A DNA stretch of 64,000 nucleotides from Lamellibrachia satsuma (GCA_033239005.1 BSQZ01000061.1:739001-803000); one strand, 5' to 3'; shown: positions 1 through 13,035, counted from the stretch's first letter. Notes: generated by a model from the letters alone, not told the origin. A program made the numbers and translations.

Positions 1-19
1 AGGTTTTGATCTAGATTTA

Positions 20-350
20 GCAAGATTGCAATTTTGTTTTTAAACATATTCAAACTGCTACTAATATTTACAAATAAATAATTTGTTCTGTTCATTTATT
101 ATTATCGTGTGAGAGTGAATACCTTCTGATGTCCAATCTACACTGTGTTATACTAGTGCTAGTGCCCGCTGTTAATTCTACTTTTAGTGAGACAAAAATA
201 CTTCAGTTAATATTTTCATGACTATTCAATATCTTATTATAAATTATTTCTTCTCCTCTAAGTTGCCTGGTCTCTAGGGCTGTAGAACCACATCTTTCAA
301 GGTCTCTCAATTGTGGAATTAGCTTATTGCTCTCCTTTGTTCTATGGAAT
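20..350 (-). mobile_element. LINE fragment, 3' coding end (CR1/Jockey-type family A)
   Basis: Read on the minus strand, it is a decayed copy of the same LINE coding tail that is best preserved at 16440-16918. Matching features include the 'TLETRQLRGEE' segment and, toward the 3' end, 'FKNK'-like and 'gattgcaattttg' tail remnants. It has several stops and frameshifts and is 5' truncated. Confidence 0.7.
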
Positions 351-659
351 GTTAACAACATAAATGAGAACATATTAAATGTTTTCAAAATGGGCATGTC
401 AAATTTAACATATTTGTATTGTTCTGTTCAGATCGCTATTGATGGGAACTACTGTTCAAACAGTTATTTTCCAATAATGTATCTCATTTACTGACCAGGA
501 GTGAGACTTGCCGAGTGCAAACTACATGCAAGGAGTGGGCCATTAATTTCATCCTCTGCAATGCACTATCTTGTAAACATTTCACACTGAATCGTCACTA
601 ATGATGCTGTTGAATGTTCTTGAGGATAAGAATGATTAAATCATGATCTGTACAGTCTG

Positions 660-890
660 TCCCAAGGTACAGGTGAGTTCTTTTATATAGCACTGTTTCC
701 AGTCCTTAGGCTCACTCAAAGTGCTTTTATACTTCACCCCCTGGCAGATCAGTTCATTCCACCAACTGGAATGATCTGGGAAGCATTCAGCCATGCTGCA
801 ATTATTGTGCAGGCTCTATGTTCACATACCGGCATCCACCACCGTCTAAACAGGTACTCATTTCTACAACTGTTCAGCAATGCAAGAAAA
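660..890 (-). mobile_element. SINE fragment (tRNA-SINE body, no head)
   Basis: On the minus strand it matches the body of the full SINE at 45643-45950. Shared parts are the segment reading 'gagtacctgttt' on the minus strand, the 'gcatggctgaatgcttccc' part and the 3' part near 'ggactggaaacagtgct'. The tRNA-like head is missing. Confidence 0.65.
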
Positions 891-1630
891 TTATTTATGC
901 CTCATATACCAGAAATGCGTCATACTGATCATGCTAATTACAAAATGTTTCATTTCAGTTCCTTTATATTTTGTAAAACAGAACTTCTAGAAATTATGAG
1001 ACTACAGTTGGTACCTGACATTTTTTAAATAATAATAATTTAGTTCTTTTGCAATCAAAATATTGAACACAAATTGATGGTTTTATACACTGGATTAAGA
1101 TTAGATAGCGTATCTCATTCCATTTATACAATCATTTTTTTAATTAAAATTATGCAATTTTCATTACAGGTATGCCTCATCCTAAAAAAAATTTAAAAGG
1201 AAAATGTCACGCTTTTTTTCATAAATGTTGAATTGAAAAGATCCCATGAATGCTCATTGCATTAGTTTGGAGCCAGGCAGACATGTGTTCTAGTGTAGCT
1301 CTATGAAGCCCTTTACATCCCACAGTGGGTTGTATATGGTGCAGCTTCCTAATAACCTAATAACCTAATAGTAACATAGCAATCTTAGTAATGCAGGACA
1401 TTTGCACTTCACACTGGCCACTAATTGCTGCTGATTAATTATTCTTGTGGATAGACACCTGGCATTTTCTTGCTTCGCATGCACTCATGCGTCAGACCTT
1501 TAGAATTGCACCTCTGCACACAAGTTATTTCAGCGCCATCATAACAAAACAGTTCATCAACAGCGCAAGGACCCTGATGGAAGTTTGATGCATATGAGTA
1601 CACGGCAGAAGGTAGATGGGCTTGCATTGT

Positions 1631-2139
1631 TGGCATGGATGTATGACGCATAGAGTAAGATGTGAGACTACCCCTAAGGTACTGTCATTCCACACGAGTG
1701 TGAGAAGAGCATTGCTGGCATGGATGTATGACACATAGAGTAAGATGTGAGACTACCCCTAAGGTACTGTCATTCCACACGAGTGTGAGAAGAGCATTGC
1801 TGGCATGGATGTATGACGCATAGAGTAAGATGTGAGACTACCCCTAAGGTACTGTCATTCCACACGAGTGTGAGAAGAGCATTGCTGGCATGGATGTATG
1901 ACGCATAGAGTAAGATGTGAGACTACCCCTAAGGTACTGTCATTCCACACGAGTGTGAGAAGAGCATTGCTGGCATGGATGTATGACGCATAGAGTAAGA
2001 TGTGAGACTACCCCTAAGGTACTGTCATTCCACACGAGTGTGAGAAGAGCATTGCTGGCATGGATGTATGACGCATAGAGTAAGATGTGAGACTACCCCT
2101 AAGGTACTGTCATTCCACACGAGTGTGAGAAGAGCATTT
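1631..2139. repeat. 85-bp minisatellite, 6 copies
   Basis: Units start at 1631, 1716, 1801, 1886, 1971 and 2056 (period exactly 85). They are nearly identical; one visible variant is gacgcatagag to gacacatagag in the second unit. The unit contains 'gactacccctaaggtactg'. High identity implies recent expansion or strong homogenisation. Confidence 0.95.
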
Positions 2140-2354
2140 CTTTCTCAGACTAGTTATATTAAACAGTAGGCCTGTTTTTTTGTGGCAGATATATCGCAGC
2201 AGTCCCTGGCTGTTAGGGTCACATCTGGGTATAATCTAATTTGTCCCCCTGTGGTAGCAGGTGGTCCCTGGAAAGAGTTTTTATTTAATAAACATAAAAT
2301 TATTCGTTTATACATGCCTTCTTTTTGTCTAGGCACCATCATTGTAATCTCTAA

Positions 2355-3420
2355 TATCTAATATGTAATACTAATTAACGATATTGTTTTAGCAGTAGAT
2401 ATAGATATGTGACGCCGAATTCGACAGAGATCACGTATATGATAGAAACTGGGTTTGCATACTTGAGAAATATGCTGGTGAAAGTTGAAGTCACTTTCAA
2501 AGACAACACCTAGATTACGAACAGTATCTGATGGGAATGTATCACTGCCAAGCAGTTTAACTGGAAAATGGCTGATGACCCTATTTCGTTGTTGCTTAGT
2601 GCCAATAATAATAAGGTCTGTTTTATCTGGATTAAGCTTTGGCTTACTTGATTCTATCCAAAACAAGATGTCAGTGAGACAATCACTTAAAGTCGAAACA
2701 GATTCTTGTGCATTTGATTGTGAAAGTGATATGTAAACCTGTGTGTCATCAGCATATGGGTGATGACTGAGATTATGATTAGTAATGACTTGGCTGAGAG
2801 ACGTAGTATATAAGCTAAACAGAACAAGGCCAAGGACGTATCCGTGTGGCACTCGGAATGGAAGGTGTTAACGGAAGATAGTGTGCCAGATATGTTAATG
2901 CTTTGGTGTCTGTCTGAAAAATATGATTTCAACCACTGAAGAGTTGTGCCAGAAAGGCCAAAATGTCAAGATAAATAAAAGGATTAAATGATCAATCGTG
3001 TCGAAAGCAACTGAGAGATCTAGTAAAGTGAGTGTTGTGACTTTGCCATTGTCCATGTTATCAACTATATCATTGTGTATCTTGAGAAGAGCCGTTTTGG
3101 TAGAGCGGAATCATTTATATGCAGACTGTAGATCATTTGATAAGTGATGTTTATAAATATGTTTTTGAAGGCGATTAGCATCTACTTTTTCTAATACTTT
3201 TGACATAAAACTAAGACTGGAAATAGGACGATAATTGTTTAGGTCATTTTTACACAAAGTTTATTTTTTAATAAGAGGATTTACAAGTGCTTGTTTGAAA
3301 AGACAGTAGCAATGGGAAAGATGAGTTGATTGATACAGCTGTTCAGTATAATTGGGTCAAGATCACACGATTTGTTACGGAATTTATTTAATGATTATGA
3401 GAAAGTCACTAGTAGTTGCA
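2355..3420 (-). pseudogene. LINE reverse transcriptase fragment (CR1/L2-like), degenerate
   Basis: The minus strand encodes a non-LTR reverse transcriptase broken by stops and frameshifts. Conserved blocks in order are 'NYRPISSLSFMSKVLEKVDA' (about 3250-3190), 'FRSTKTALLKIHND' and 'VTTLTLLDLSVAFDTIDH' (about 3110-2980), 'GLVLFSLYTTSLS', and the catalytic 'YADDTQVYISLS' (about 2770-2735), then 'KPKLNPDKTDLIIIGTK'. The open 3' part spans 2358-2852. It is 3' truncated, since the usual 'LDYCN' block is not found. This is a different family from the LINE at 16440. Confidence 0.9.
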
Positions 3421-3723
3421 GGTGTGAAACACTAGTGTATTTTCAGGAAGTGATGATTCAGGGAAATTATAGTCATTATCATTAATGACAAAATTTTATG
3501 GAATGCAAGCAATCTTATCTGTGAAGTATTTTGAAAAAGAACAATGACACAATGGTGATCTGATAAACCATCAGTACAAAATATTGCCTTGATGTTAATG
3601 CAAGTAGATCTACCCTGGTAGTAATAAACAAGTCGAGCCAATGACCATGAACGTGAGTAGGAAATGAAATATGCTGGTGTAATGTTGATGTAATGTTGAT
3701 GTAATGCAATAATTTTTATTGTG

Positions 3724-4178
3724 GTTTCAGCCTTGAACCTGTCATACATATGAGAATATCAAATTAACACCTATACATGCCCGCGAGCATTGCAAAAAGC
3801 AATCTAGCAAAGACAGTTTCCTATACACAGCACAGACAGTTCGTTGAGATTGCTGATGACTAGATAAGTGCAACAAATGTAGGACCAAGAAAACGATACT
3901 CAGATATTTCTGTCAGTGTCACTGTGGATAACGACACTTGTTCAGTGCATCACTAAACCAGTTGGCAAGGTTATAAAATGTATTGCTGTGTGCATCTTTA
4001 TGCAGACAAAATCAAATCTAACTTAGAAATGATCATGGTTAAAATATTTTTATGATCGATCGTTTGAATAAAACTGACATGATTTACCTGTTAACTGTAA
4101 CCAAGAAAGGTTCTGATCTTTAAGTTGCAGTGACATAATTTGATCTTCTCATATGTATGACAGATTCAAGGCTGAAAT
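3724..4178. mobile_element. Element bounded by 42-bp inverted repeats
   Basis: 3724-3765 and 4137-4178 are inverted copies differing at about two positions ('ttcagccttgaacctgtcat' on the left arm). The interior of about 370 bp has no reading frame. This looks like a non-autonomous DNA element. No clear target duplication is visible. It abuts the 5' side of the LINE RT fragment. Confidence 0.55.
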
Positions 4179-5331
4179 AACAGGTAACATTTAAAAATTA
4201 TTGTCATTTATTAATTGAAATCAATAGTAATTTGTGGACAAATATTTTCCTGTGATTTTTTTATGACATACTGTGACTTTGTCTCTTAATATTTTAGCAG
4301 TCAGCAAATAGCGAGCACAGATAAGTTATTTCATGAATAATTTGTCTTTCTATACAAAACATTTATTTAAAACATGAGGGTGAATATCCAGGAACGTAAC
4401 TGCCCTAACACTTGAGATGTTTCCCTTTTGGGGCAAGGTCACTATTTTTTTCCCATTGGCAACAATGTAAACATTTTCTTAATGCTGTTTGCAAATTTAT
4501 ATTTTGAAAAAAAATCAACTTTTAATATCTATTATTTCGTCAACCTGCTGGACAAAATTTGTCAACTTCTGTCATCTGTTTCTCTGGAACATAACGTCCC
4601 AAACCACTACATAATGTCTTCATGCACAAGAGATCCTGCAGTCACTGGCACATTCACATGTTGACAGTCGTCAACTAGAAATTTTAATCTGGGCATAGCA
4701 TAGGTGTCGTGGTCCTCAAATATGGTCGTATCCCTGTCAAAAAATAATGTTACAAGCAGCAAAAAATTTCCAAAAGGGGGACCCTCTCAAAATCACTGGC
4801 ACTGTTCATATGCCATGAACTCGGAAGTGTAACAGTGATCCTTCGCTCCTGGCATGCAGCATCACATCTCACAGTGAGATACTTGCAGAGCCAGTAGGCG
4901 TTGGTGGTCGGGGTGTGGTATGTAACAGAAACCATGTTGATGGAAATGGCACTCGCAGCAGGTTAATCGGCTGACATCTCCGTCAGATTCCACCAGCAAT
5001 CCATCAATAATCGATATGAGCCACGCTACAGAGCGCTAAACCTTATGGGATCAGAGGCAGGGAGAGCGGATAAACTAATCATAAACTGTAATGATTGTTT
5101 ATTTAATGGATCATTTGTACGTGCAAGCATTTATTCTGTCTGCCTGTTTATTCCCCACTTGGCTTGATCACAACCTTGGCAATTCTCCTGCATGGTCAGT
5201 GCTGTAGCCAGTGCTATGTGTAGTTATGTTTTGAAAAAAGTTTATTACTTTTTTGACATAGTCCAGTATTAAAGCTTATTAATGATAGGAGACATTTTTT
5301 TATTACCTTATTTCTTCATATGACAATAATG

Positions 5332-5343
5332 ATTATATATATA

Positions 5344-5386
<43 letters not shown>
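5332..5386. repeat. (TA)n microsatellite
   Basis: Alternating TA with one interruption (ctgtat near 5345). Confidence 0.95.
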
Positions 5387-5525
5387 CAGTTGTGTAAAGC
5401 TATATAGTCTGTACTGTAGTTGCTGAAATACACAGGTGACTGACTAGTAAGTCAATAAATATATGATCAACACGAACAAACAACTCATTAATTCAAATAG
5501 TCAGTCAACATGAATAAAACATATA

Positions 5526-5722
5526 AATGAATGGAACAAATTATCTACAGAATCTTGTGTAAATGCTAACAGCGTGAATATGATAAAAAACAAAATTGAC
5601 AAATATCTCAGAAAGGCGGGTTACACATATAGGAAAAAATTTTGGACTCTCGATAAGCCAATGGCTTCCTTGTCCAGTTGCCATATTGAACTTGTAGTTT
5701 GGGATGGCAGTCTTGTTAAAAG
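5526..5722 (+). mobile_element. LINE 3' end fragment (family A)
   Basis: It encodes the degenerate end 'WNKLSTESCVNANSVNMIKN' and 'KIDKYLRKAGYT', followed by the conserved 3' UTR 'ggactctcgataagccaatg' and a tail ending 'gcagtcttgttaaa'. The 72-bp minisatellite begins immediately after it. Confidence 0.85.
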
Positions 5723-7262
5723 TCTTCACATGTTAGTACTGTCCGTGACACCTGCGTAGGCCTGGGTCTTCCTCATTGCTGTCTAGTAATGGAAGTCTTC
5801 ACATGTAAGTACTGTCCGTGACACCTGCGTGGGCCTGGGTCTTCCTCATTGCTGTCTAGTAATGGAAGTCTTCACATGTTAGTACTGTCCGTGACACCTG
5901 CGTGGGCCTGGGTCTTCCACGCTGCTGTCTAGTAATGGAAGTCTTCACATGTTAGTACTGTTCGTGACACCTGTGTGGGCCTGGGTCTTCCTCGTTGCTG
6001 TCTAGTAATGGAAGTCTTCACATGTTAGTACTGTCCGTGACACCTGCATGGGCCTGGGTCTTCCACGCTGCTGTCTAGTCATGGAAGTCTTCACATGTTA
6101 GTACTGTTCATGACACCTGCGTGGGCCTGGGTCTTCCTCATTGCTGTCTAGTAATGGAAGTCTTCACATGTTAGTACTGTTCGTGACACCTGCGTGGGCC
6201 TGGGTCTTCCTCATTGCTGTCTAGTAATGGAAGTCTTCACATGTTAGTACTGTTCGTGACACCTGTGTGGGCCTGGGTCTTCCTCATTGCTGTCTAGTAA
6301 TGGAAGTCTTCACATGTTAGTACTGTTCGTGACACCTGTGTGGGCCTGGGTCTTCCTCATTGCTGTCTAGTAATGGAAGTCTTCACATGTTAGTACTGTC
6401 CGTGACACCTGCGTGGGCCTGGGTCTTCCTCATTGCTGTCTAGTAATGGAAGTCTTCACATGTTAGTACTGTCTGTGACACCTGCGTGGGCCTGGGTCTT
6501 CCTCATTGCTGTCTAGTAATGGAAGTCTTCACATGTTAGTACTGTCTGTGACACCTGTGTGGACCTGGGTCTTCCTCATTGCTGTCTAGTAATGGAAGTC
6601 TTCACATGTTAGTACTGTCTGTGACACCTGTGTGGGCCTAGGTCTTCCACGCTGCTGTCTAGTCACGGAAGTCTTCACATGTAAGTACTATCTGTGACAC
6701 CTGTGTGGACCTGGGTCTTCCTCATTGCTGTCTAGTAATGGAAGTCTTCACATGTTAGTACTGTCCGTGACACCTGCGTGGGCCTGGGTCTTCCACGTTG
6801 CTGTCTAGTCATGAAAGTCTTCACATGTTAGTACTGTCCGTGACACCTGTGTGGGCCTTGGTCTTCCATACTGCTGTCTAGTCATGGAAGTCTTCACATG
6901 TTAGTACTGTCTGTGACACCTGTGTGGGCCTGGGTCTTCCTCATTGCTGTCTAGTAATGGAAGTCTTCACATGTTAGTACTGTCTGTGACACCTGTGTGG
7001 ACCTGGGTCTTCCTCATTGCTGTCTAGTAATGGAAGTCTTCACATGTTAGTACTGTCTGTGACACCTGTGTGGGCCTAGGTCTTCCACGCTGCTGTCTAG
7101 TCACGGAAGTCTTCACATGTAAGTACTGTCTGTGACACCTGTGTGGACCTGGGTCTTCCTCATTGCTGTCTAGTAATGGAAGTCTTCACATGTTAGTACT
7201 GTCTGTGACACCTGTGTGGGCCTGGGTCTTCCACGTTGCTGTCTAGTAATGGAAGTCTTCAC
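5719..7262. repeat. 72-bp minisatellite, about 21 copies
   Basis: The unit begins 'ggaagtcttcacatgttag' and includes 'gtgggcctgggtcttcctc' and 'gctgtctagtaat'. Starts at 5791 and 5863 show the 72-bp period. Units differ at a few recurrent sites (tcctcatt/tccacgct; gtccgtg/gtctgtg/gttcgtg) arranged in higher-order blocks. The array starts exactly where the LINE tail stops. Confidence 0.95.
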
Positions 7263-7529
7263 AGATGATTTCCATTGCAAGGACAGCCCCATTCTATCAT
7301 TGTCAATCACCCATGACTCACTTTCCTGTAGCAATCCATCATTGTGGCAGAACATGACAATGCATCATTGACAGGCGGTGAAAACGATATGAGAGGCTCT
7401 ATATATTATATTGCAGCAAATCCGCCAAGGAGCCTGGTTTATGTCACAGAGAAGAGAACGTTGCAGACAGCTGCAGTTGTGCTGGTCTTCTAGCACTGAT
7501 CATGGGCATTTATCATGGTGTGGATGACA

Positions 7530-8105
7530 TGAAGGTGATGATAATGATAGGAATGTGCACCCTCCCATGGGGATGAAGGTGATGATAGTGTCTGGAATGG
7601 TTACCCTCCAATGTGGGGTGAAGGTGATGATAGTGGCTGGATGGTTACCTTCCCATGGGGTGAAGGTGATGATAGTGACTGGAATGGGTACCCTCCCATG
7701 GGAGATGAAGGTGATGGTAGTGACTGGAAGGGATACCTCCCATGAGGGTGAAGGTGATGATAGTGACTGAAATGGGTACCCGTCATGGGTGATGAAGGTG
7801 ATGATAGTGACAGGAATGGGTACCCTCCCATGGGATGAAGGCGATGATAGTGACTGGAATGGGTACCCTCCCATGGGAGGTGAAAGTGATGATGGTGACT
7901 GGAATGGGTTTCCTCCCATAGGAGATGAAGATGATGATAGTGACTGGAATGGGTACCCTCCCATGGGGGATGAATATGATGATGTTGATTGGAATGGGTA
8001 CCCTCCCATAGGGGATGAAGGTGATGATAGTGACAGGAATTGTTACCCTCCCATGGGGGATGAAGGTGATGATAGCGAAGGGAATGGGTACCTTCCCATG
8101 GGTGT
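7530..8105. repeat. 45-bp minisatellite, about 13 copies
   Basis: The unit is like 'gatgaaggtgatgatagtga' plus 'ctggaatgggtaccctcccatggg'. Because 45 is a multiple of three, it stays open in several frames (for example DSDWNGYPPMGDE repeats on the + strand). There is no start context, codon signature or splice evidence for a gene. Confidence 0.93.
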
Positions 8106-8784
8106 TGCCATTGTGTTCCGTCTCACTTTGGGGATGCCGCCTGTCATCATCAATGCCATGTATCCATCCATCGGCTGATTACAAGAATTAATGATTACAT
8201 GATGCCTACTGGGCAAACACAGATAATAAGTGCTTAATTTCCGGCGGCTTTGGAGTCATCCGCCTGGTTATGAATGGATTATTACATAACACACCCTCTG
8301 CTCCAGAATTGCATGCTTCCCCAGCTGAACCAATGCTGTATGGTCAGATGCTACAGTGAGAGTAATACAATTGGACTCAGATGTTACTGGTACGTACATC
8401 ATCATGTAGATGTAATGGCTGTACTCTAGTTGTCCACTAGGAAATAACACTCTTCACTAAGATGGCATGGTTTGGGTTGATGGCGTAGAGGTGTCTTGAG
8501 AAGTACAGGTATAGTGCAATTAAGAAAAGTTGACAAAGCTAACAATTATACGGGAGACAATTACTTATTAGAGACATGCTGGAAATATACAACATTTTAG
8601 TAGAAGTGTCTCATGTGGCTCAATATTTTTGACTGTTGTCTCATGTTCCGCTAAGTAGCCTCGCATGATCGACCATCTTGTCACCTTCTACCGTGCCAAA
8701 CATGATTGCATTTTCCAATCACAACATTTATCTCCAGCACCAGAGTTCAAAATTCTTAATTATTACAGCTTGTTCTCCTTAAAG

Positions 8785-9000
8785 GTACATTATATAGCAT
8801 GGTATCCAGTCCTTGGGACTGTTTAAAGCATTTTACACTTCACCTGGCAGACCTGTTCATTGCAATGCCAATTAACTTGACTTCTCTACAAAGCATACAG
8901 CCATGCTGCAGTTACCATGCGAAGACTATTCGTTCACATACCCACCACTGTCTACAGCCAGGTACTCGTAGAGTTGAGTGAATTGGAGCAACATGTGGAG
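8785..9000 (-). mobile_element. SINE fragment (same family as 45643-45950)
   Basis: On the minus strand it contains 'gagtacctggctgtagacag', the 'gcatggctg' segment and 'gtcccaaggactggatacca', in the same order as the full-length SINE. The head is missing and replaced by unrelated sequence. Confidence 0.75.
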
Positions 9001-9069
9001 TGAATAAAATTGCCCAAGCTTCGAAACGGCAAAAGAACCCGGATTCTCTCGACATATATAAAGTTTAAC

Positions 9070-9320
9070 ATGACTGTCTTGCGAAGCATCCAACTTCACA
9101 AGGCATGCTGACATGGCAGCTATTAGCGTATCAGGAGTCCAACCATTTGTCATTGATGTGTGGCCCATCTTTGGCAGATATCTGTCAGTTCTGTTCTTAA
9201 ACATATTAACACTGCTAGCATTTACACAGTCAGCAGGTAATTTGTTCCAATCTTTTATCATCCTGTGGTAGAGTGAGTACTTGCATACATCCAATCTACT
9301 CCATCCTTTTAGTAATGACA
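9070..9320 (-). mobile_element. LINE 3' fragment (family A, diverged)
   Basis: The minus strand encodes 'DVCKYSLYHRMIKDWNKLPA', 'DCVNASSVNMFKNRTDRYLP' and a diverged 3' UTR. It is 5' truncated. Confidence 0.85.
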
Positions 9321-10692
9321 GTTTGTGCCTTTCTGTGATAGTTTATGCCCTCCTGTCCTTATGTGTTCATTAAGAGTGAAGGTATTTAGCAGAGTTTATG
9401 ACCCAGATAGGATAAACAGCCTGCTTGGACTGAGATACTGAGCTAACAGTCAGCTAGCTGTATTAAATGGTGTGACTCAGCACGCGTCTGCCAGATTTAT
9501 GGTGAACACCCAAAGCTTACATTCAAAGCCCATTTTCTTAGTACTTAGTACCCTTAGTAGTATTTAATATGATTTGTTTGCTATTTTTTTTAAGATGGCC
9601 ACCATGTTGTATGAACGTATCTGCAAAATATCCAACAACGGCTCATTTTAAACCACGTATAAGGCACATATGGTCAGACCATGATTTCTTCACAGAACCA
9701 AAAAACACTTAAAAATAATATATTTTTTCAATACTAAATCAGTTCAATCTAGGACTGCGCCATTGACACATTATTTTAAAAACTGCCGCAATCAAATCAC
9801 ATGAGTGCACCCGAAGAGTGCGTAAATGTGACATTTGGCATGCAAAAAATTTAGTTGATGCACCCTAACAAAATGTAATTCTTCATTAATTGACGGGAAT
9901 ATCCCTCCACTTGTTCGACTATTTTGGAGCTATCCTGTAATTTTTTGCAGAATAGCCAAGACTCCCCAGTAAATGAAACATTGTTATTCCAGCCGGTGTA
10001 TCTTCCCCATTATCAGCTGACTCCATGCTGGTGCGCTAAGTACGAAATGATCCACCAGGTGGGGTCACCGGAAAGTAGTCACGTCGAAAAGATGCTGGTC
10101 AAAAATACAACGAAACAACGATAAAAACTCAGCAAGCAATTTTCGCTGTGTGGGGCAAAAGGCGACGTATGCAGCCGAAAGGTATTAAACATGAACACTC
10201 ATTGGAAAGTAGCCATACAGTGACGCAGTAATCCTTAAACGTTGGCAAAGTTATTTGGGCCTTTATTAATATTACTCACATTTTTAAAGGGTAATTAATT
10301 AAATAATCCGTCCAAGGATTGTGTACACGTGTGGAGATGAGTCAGAGTGAACTGTGGTGGGGTGTTATTCTTTTATGTTGCTGCAAAATGTAAGCAGTAT
10401 TCTCACAGTTACAATTTTGCATTTAATTTCAGATGATATTTTACAACTCTACTCACAATTGTGAGAAACAGTGATGATGTTGAAATATAATTTGAATTAG
10501 TTTCTATTACTATTCAAGTGCAGTGTTGGGACTCATGCTGGTGTATATGGCTTTGGTTTGATACAATTTGCATGATTAAAGGCACCCAGAACCTGATGTA
10601 ATTCTCACAGATGTCATGTGAAACCATCTGGATAGAGTTTGTGTTGTTTTCATGTTGCAAGACTAAGGAGCTTTTGTAAAATGTTTCATATA

Positions 10693-10868
10693 TACAGTAG
10701 AACCCCTCTAAAGAATGACTGAGATAAAGTAACCTGATTAAAGGATGGCCTGATTACAGAGGTTAGTCAGATCATCTACAGATGTGCAGATCTCCATGAC
10801 AAAAAACGACTGATAGAGTGGCATTTTTCTAGGTGTGGCTGCTTGGAGGGGTCCTACTTGTACTGTAA
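10693..10868. mobile_element. Mariner-like MITE (family M1)
   Basis: The ends are inverted: left 'tacagtagaacccctc', right reverse complement 'tacagtacaagtaggacccctc', with TA at both termini. The 'gactgagataaagt...cctgattaaa...ggttagtcag' interior recurs at 18880, 21340 and 38620. There is no coding capacity. Confidence 0.7.
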
Positions 10869-11359
10869 TTGATCTGCAACCAATCACTGGCATGCCGCAC
10901 CATTGGTTGGCTTTTACAATGTGGCTGGGCCATTGGCCCATTCTTCCAAGATCCTAGATTGAACCCTGGTAAATAATAGAAAAGAAGGTGGCAGCCAAAA
11001 GGAAGCGGGCAGGGATGAGAAACATGGTTATCTGTTACTTGGCCTTACATATTTGTTATGTTGCGGTAGCTTTCTTTAAAGATAATGAACCTTGTGATGA
11101 GCATAGCTTGATGCAGGTGTTCTGGTTGACTCAGTTCGTATGGCACCAGAAATACCTACCTGCCTGTAACTCAGTTTTGTGGGTTGCTATCTCTGGGGTA
11201 TTTGTTTGCCCAGAATTAGCTTGCATTTCCTAATCCTGTGACCAAGGTAAATGACATCAAGGTCTAGGTGGACACGGTGAAGATCATGACTGCCTTGGAC
11301 ACCCCTCTCAACTAAGGTTGTATTAGACAGAAAGGAGACAGGCAATTAATTATTGGATG

Positions 11360-11565
11360 ACATGTAGGTGGTAAGAACTCTGGACTGTCAACTTAGAGGA
11401 CTGGGGTTCAAATCCACTTGCTGCAATTTCCATACATATTTTTGTCCATTGACAGTTGACATTTGTGTGAGTTTCATCGCCCCATATGCTAGAGCAGGAG
11501 CGTGGAGACGCCACACTGGAATATACCCCGGCTATGAGACAGCCAAAGAAGAAGAAGACATTAGC
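11360..11565 (+). mobile_element. tRNA-derived SINE
   Basis: The head shows 'ggtggtaagaactctggact' and a good B box (ggttcaaatcc). The body carries 'cacttgctgcaatttccata' and ends in a gaagaagaag tail. The B-box and 'tgctgcaattt' region match the minus-strand SINE at 38395-38615. Confidence 0.7.
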
Positions 11566-11601
11566 AGAGATGGATGTGTAACAACAATGATTGGATGAAA
11601 G

Positions 11602-11751
11602 CAGTGGCGTTCTAGGATCTCGCAAAGAGGGAGCCATGCCTGGTCACCAATTAGTTTACCATGCTAAAATGTAGCAGTGCAACTGGAAAATATAGGGGGG
11701 GATATAAGCCAAAAGGGGCCATGACCCAATGCCCCCCCAAATATGCCACTG
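11602..11751 (+). mobile_element. hAT-like MITE (150 bp) with 8-bp target duplication
   Basis: The ends are CAGTGGCGTT and ATATGCCACTG (inverted). They are flanked by gatgaaag at 11594-11601 and 11752-11759, a perfect 8-bp duplication as hAT elements make. The interior has 'ctcgcaaagagggagcc' and 'aaaggggccatgacccaatg'. A second copy, in the opposite orientation, lies at 26819-26967. Confidence 0.88.
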
Positions 11752-12764
11752 GATGAAAGTAAGCTATCTTTGGTTACCCTGGTAGTTTAAAAAAAATACA
11801 GTAGCTAAAACATAATCTTTCTAAAGTAATTTAATAAAAAAATTAATTTAATTAATAATTAATTGAAGTTTGTATAAATACGAATAGTTTCATTTTAAAA
11901 CATACACATACAAACATGCATTAAAATGTAATTAAATTTATGGAATGGAATGACTCCAGGTGTAAGAAGAACATCACACATATTTACAATGACATATCCA
12001 TCACAGGCACATCTATGATGTGACAGTATTCAGGACAGAAAGAGTAGCATTTGACGCACAACTGGCAGCCTCCTGACTTGCGATATCAGCCCTGATTTCT
12101 CAAACCATTTGGATGATGACATACAACTATTACACCGAAGACACATTAACATCCATCACTGCGATTATCCGCGAGTTCTCTACTGAATCATGCAAGCTTA
12201 ACTGTCTTTTATGGAATCGTTGTTTACATTGAACATGCTGACATTCAAGTACTCTAGAATTACCGCCTACACCATATGAATAATCACAGGTTATGAGTGC
12301 ATTGTTGCACACAGTAATTCTTGTTTGCATTAACCTGTATTGATTTACACTATGGCCAATATGTTTATATTGTTGACACATCCGCTGGTGACTCAACTGT
12401 AGAAAAGCACTTTGAGTAGTACAGGCCATTGATCCTTCCACCTGTTGACACAAGTGCGTGACACGTGTGACGTATTTCTTCTTTAACATGTCCCGTTAGT
12501 CGCTGATGTAACATTGTCTGCAGTGTCAGGGATCGATACCACAGCCCGGTGTTGTGGTGTCTGACGATTTTACTGTTAACAGCATTAGTGTAAATGTATT
12601 ACATGTGCAGAGAGATGCATAAGGATAGCATATTGTTTGTCAAGTCTATGAGGTGTCCCTGTCACTGTATGTGGGTTATCCCAGTTTATTTTTATGAAGT
12701 CCTCAATGGTTGCTGGGAAGTCTAAACACTCAACCCAGTTGAGAGCACTAGGAGTATCATGTTT

Positions 12765-13035
12765 TTGACCACTAGATGGCGGGCATGTATAAACACATCA
12801 TGCATCATGGGATCGATTGTACAACTTCTACTTCAGATTAGAGAGTTGGAAAGAATTACTATTTCAGCAGAGAATACTTCGTGCCAACAATAACGTTTAC
12901 TGATATTAAACAGAAATTACAAGGCAAGCATCGGAGCACCAAAATCAGCTGATGTGACATTTGAATAACTTCCATTGTGATTGAGCATACTTTGGCATAG
13001 ATACGTGATTATTTCAGTGTTTCATATTAGTGTTA
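12765..13035 (+). repeat. Dispersed repeat, copy 1 (inverted copy at 22785-23000)
   Basis: 'caaaatcagctgatgtgaca', 'gttggaaagaattactattt' and 'catgtataaacacatcatgc' are mirrored in the same order on the minus strand at 22785-23000. Part of it ('gacatttgaataacttcca...tttggcatagatacg') also recurs at about 30705-30770. It is probably an old mobile element. No termini were identified. Confidence 0.7.

Noticed and set aside
10988..11233. 81-residue + strand open frame (MAAKRKRAGMRN...)
   Set aside because: No splice context, no recognisable domain, and a length compatible with chance.
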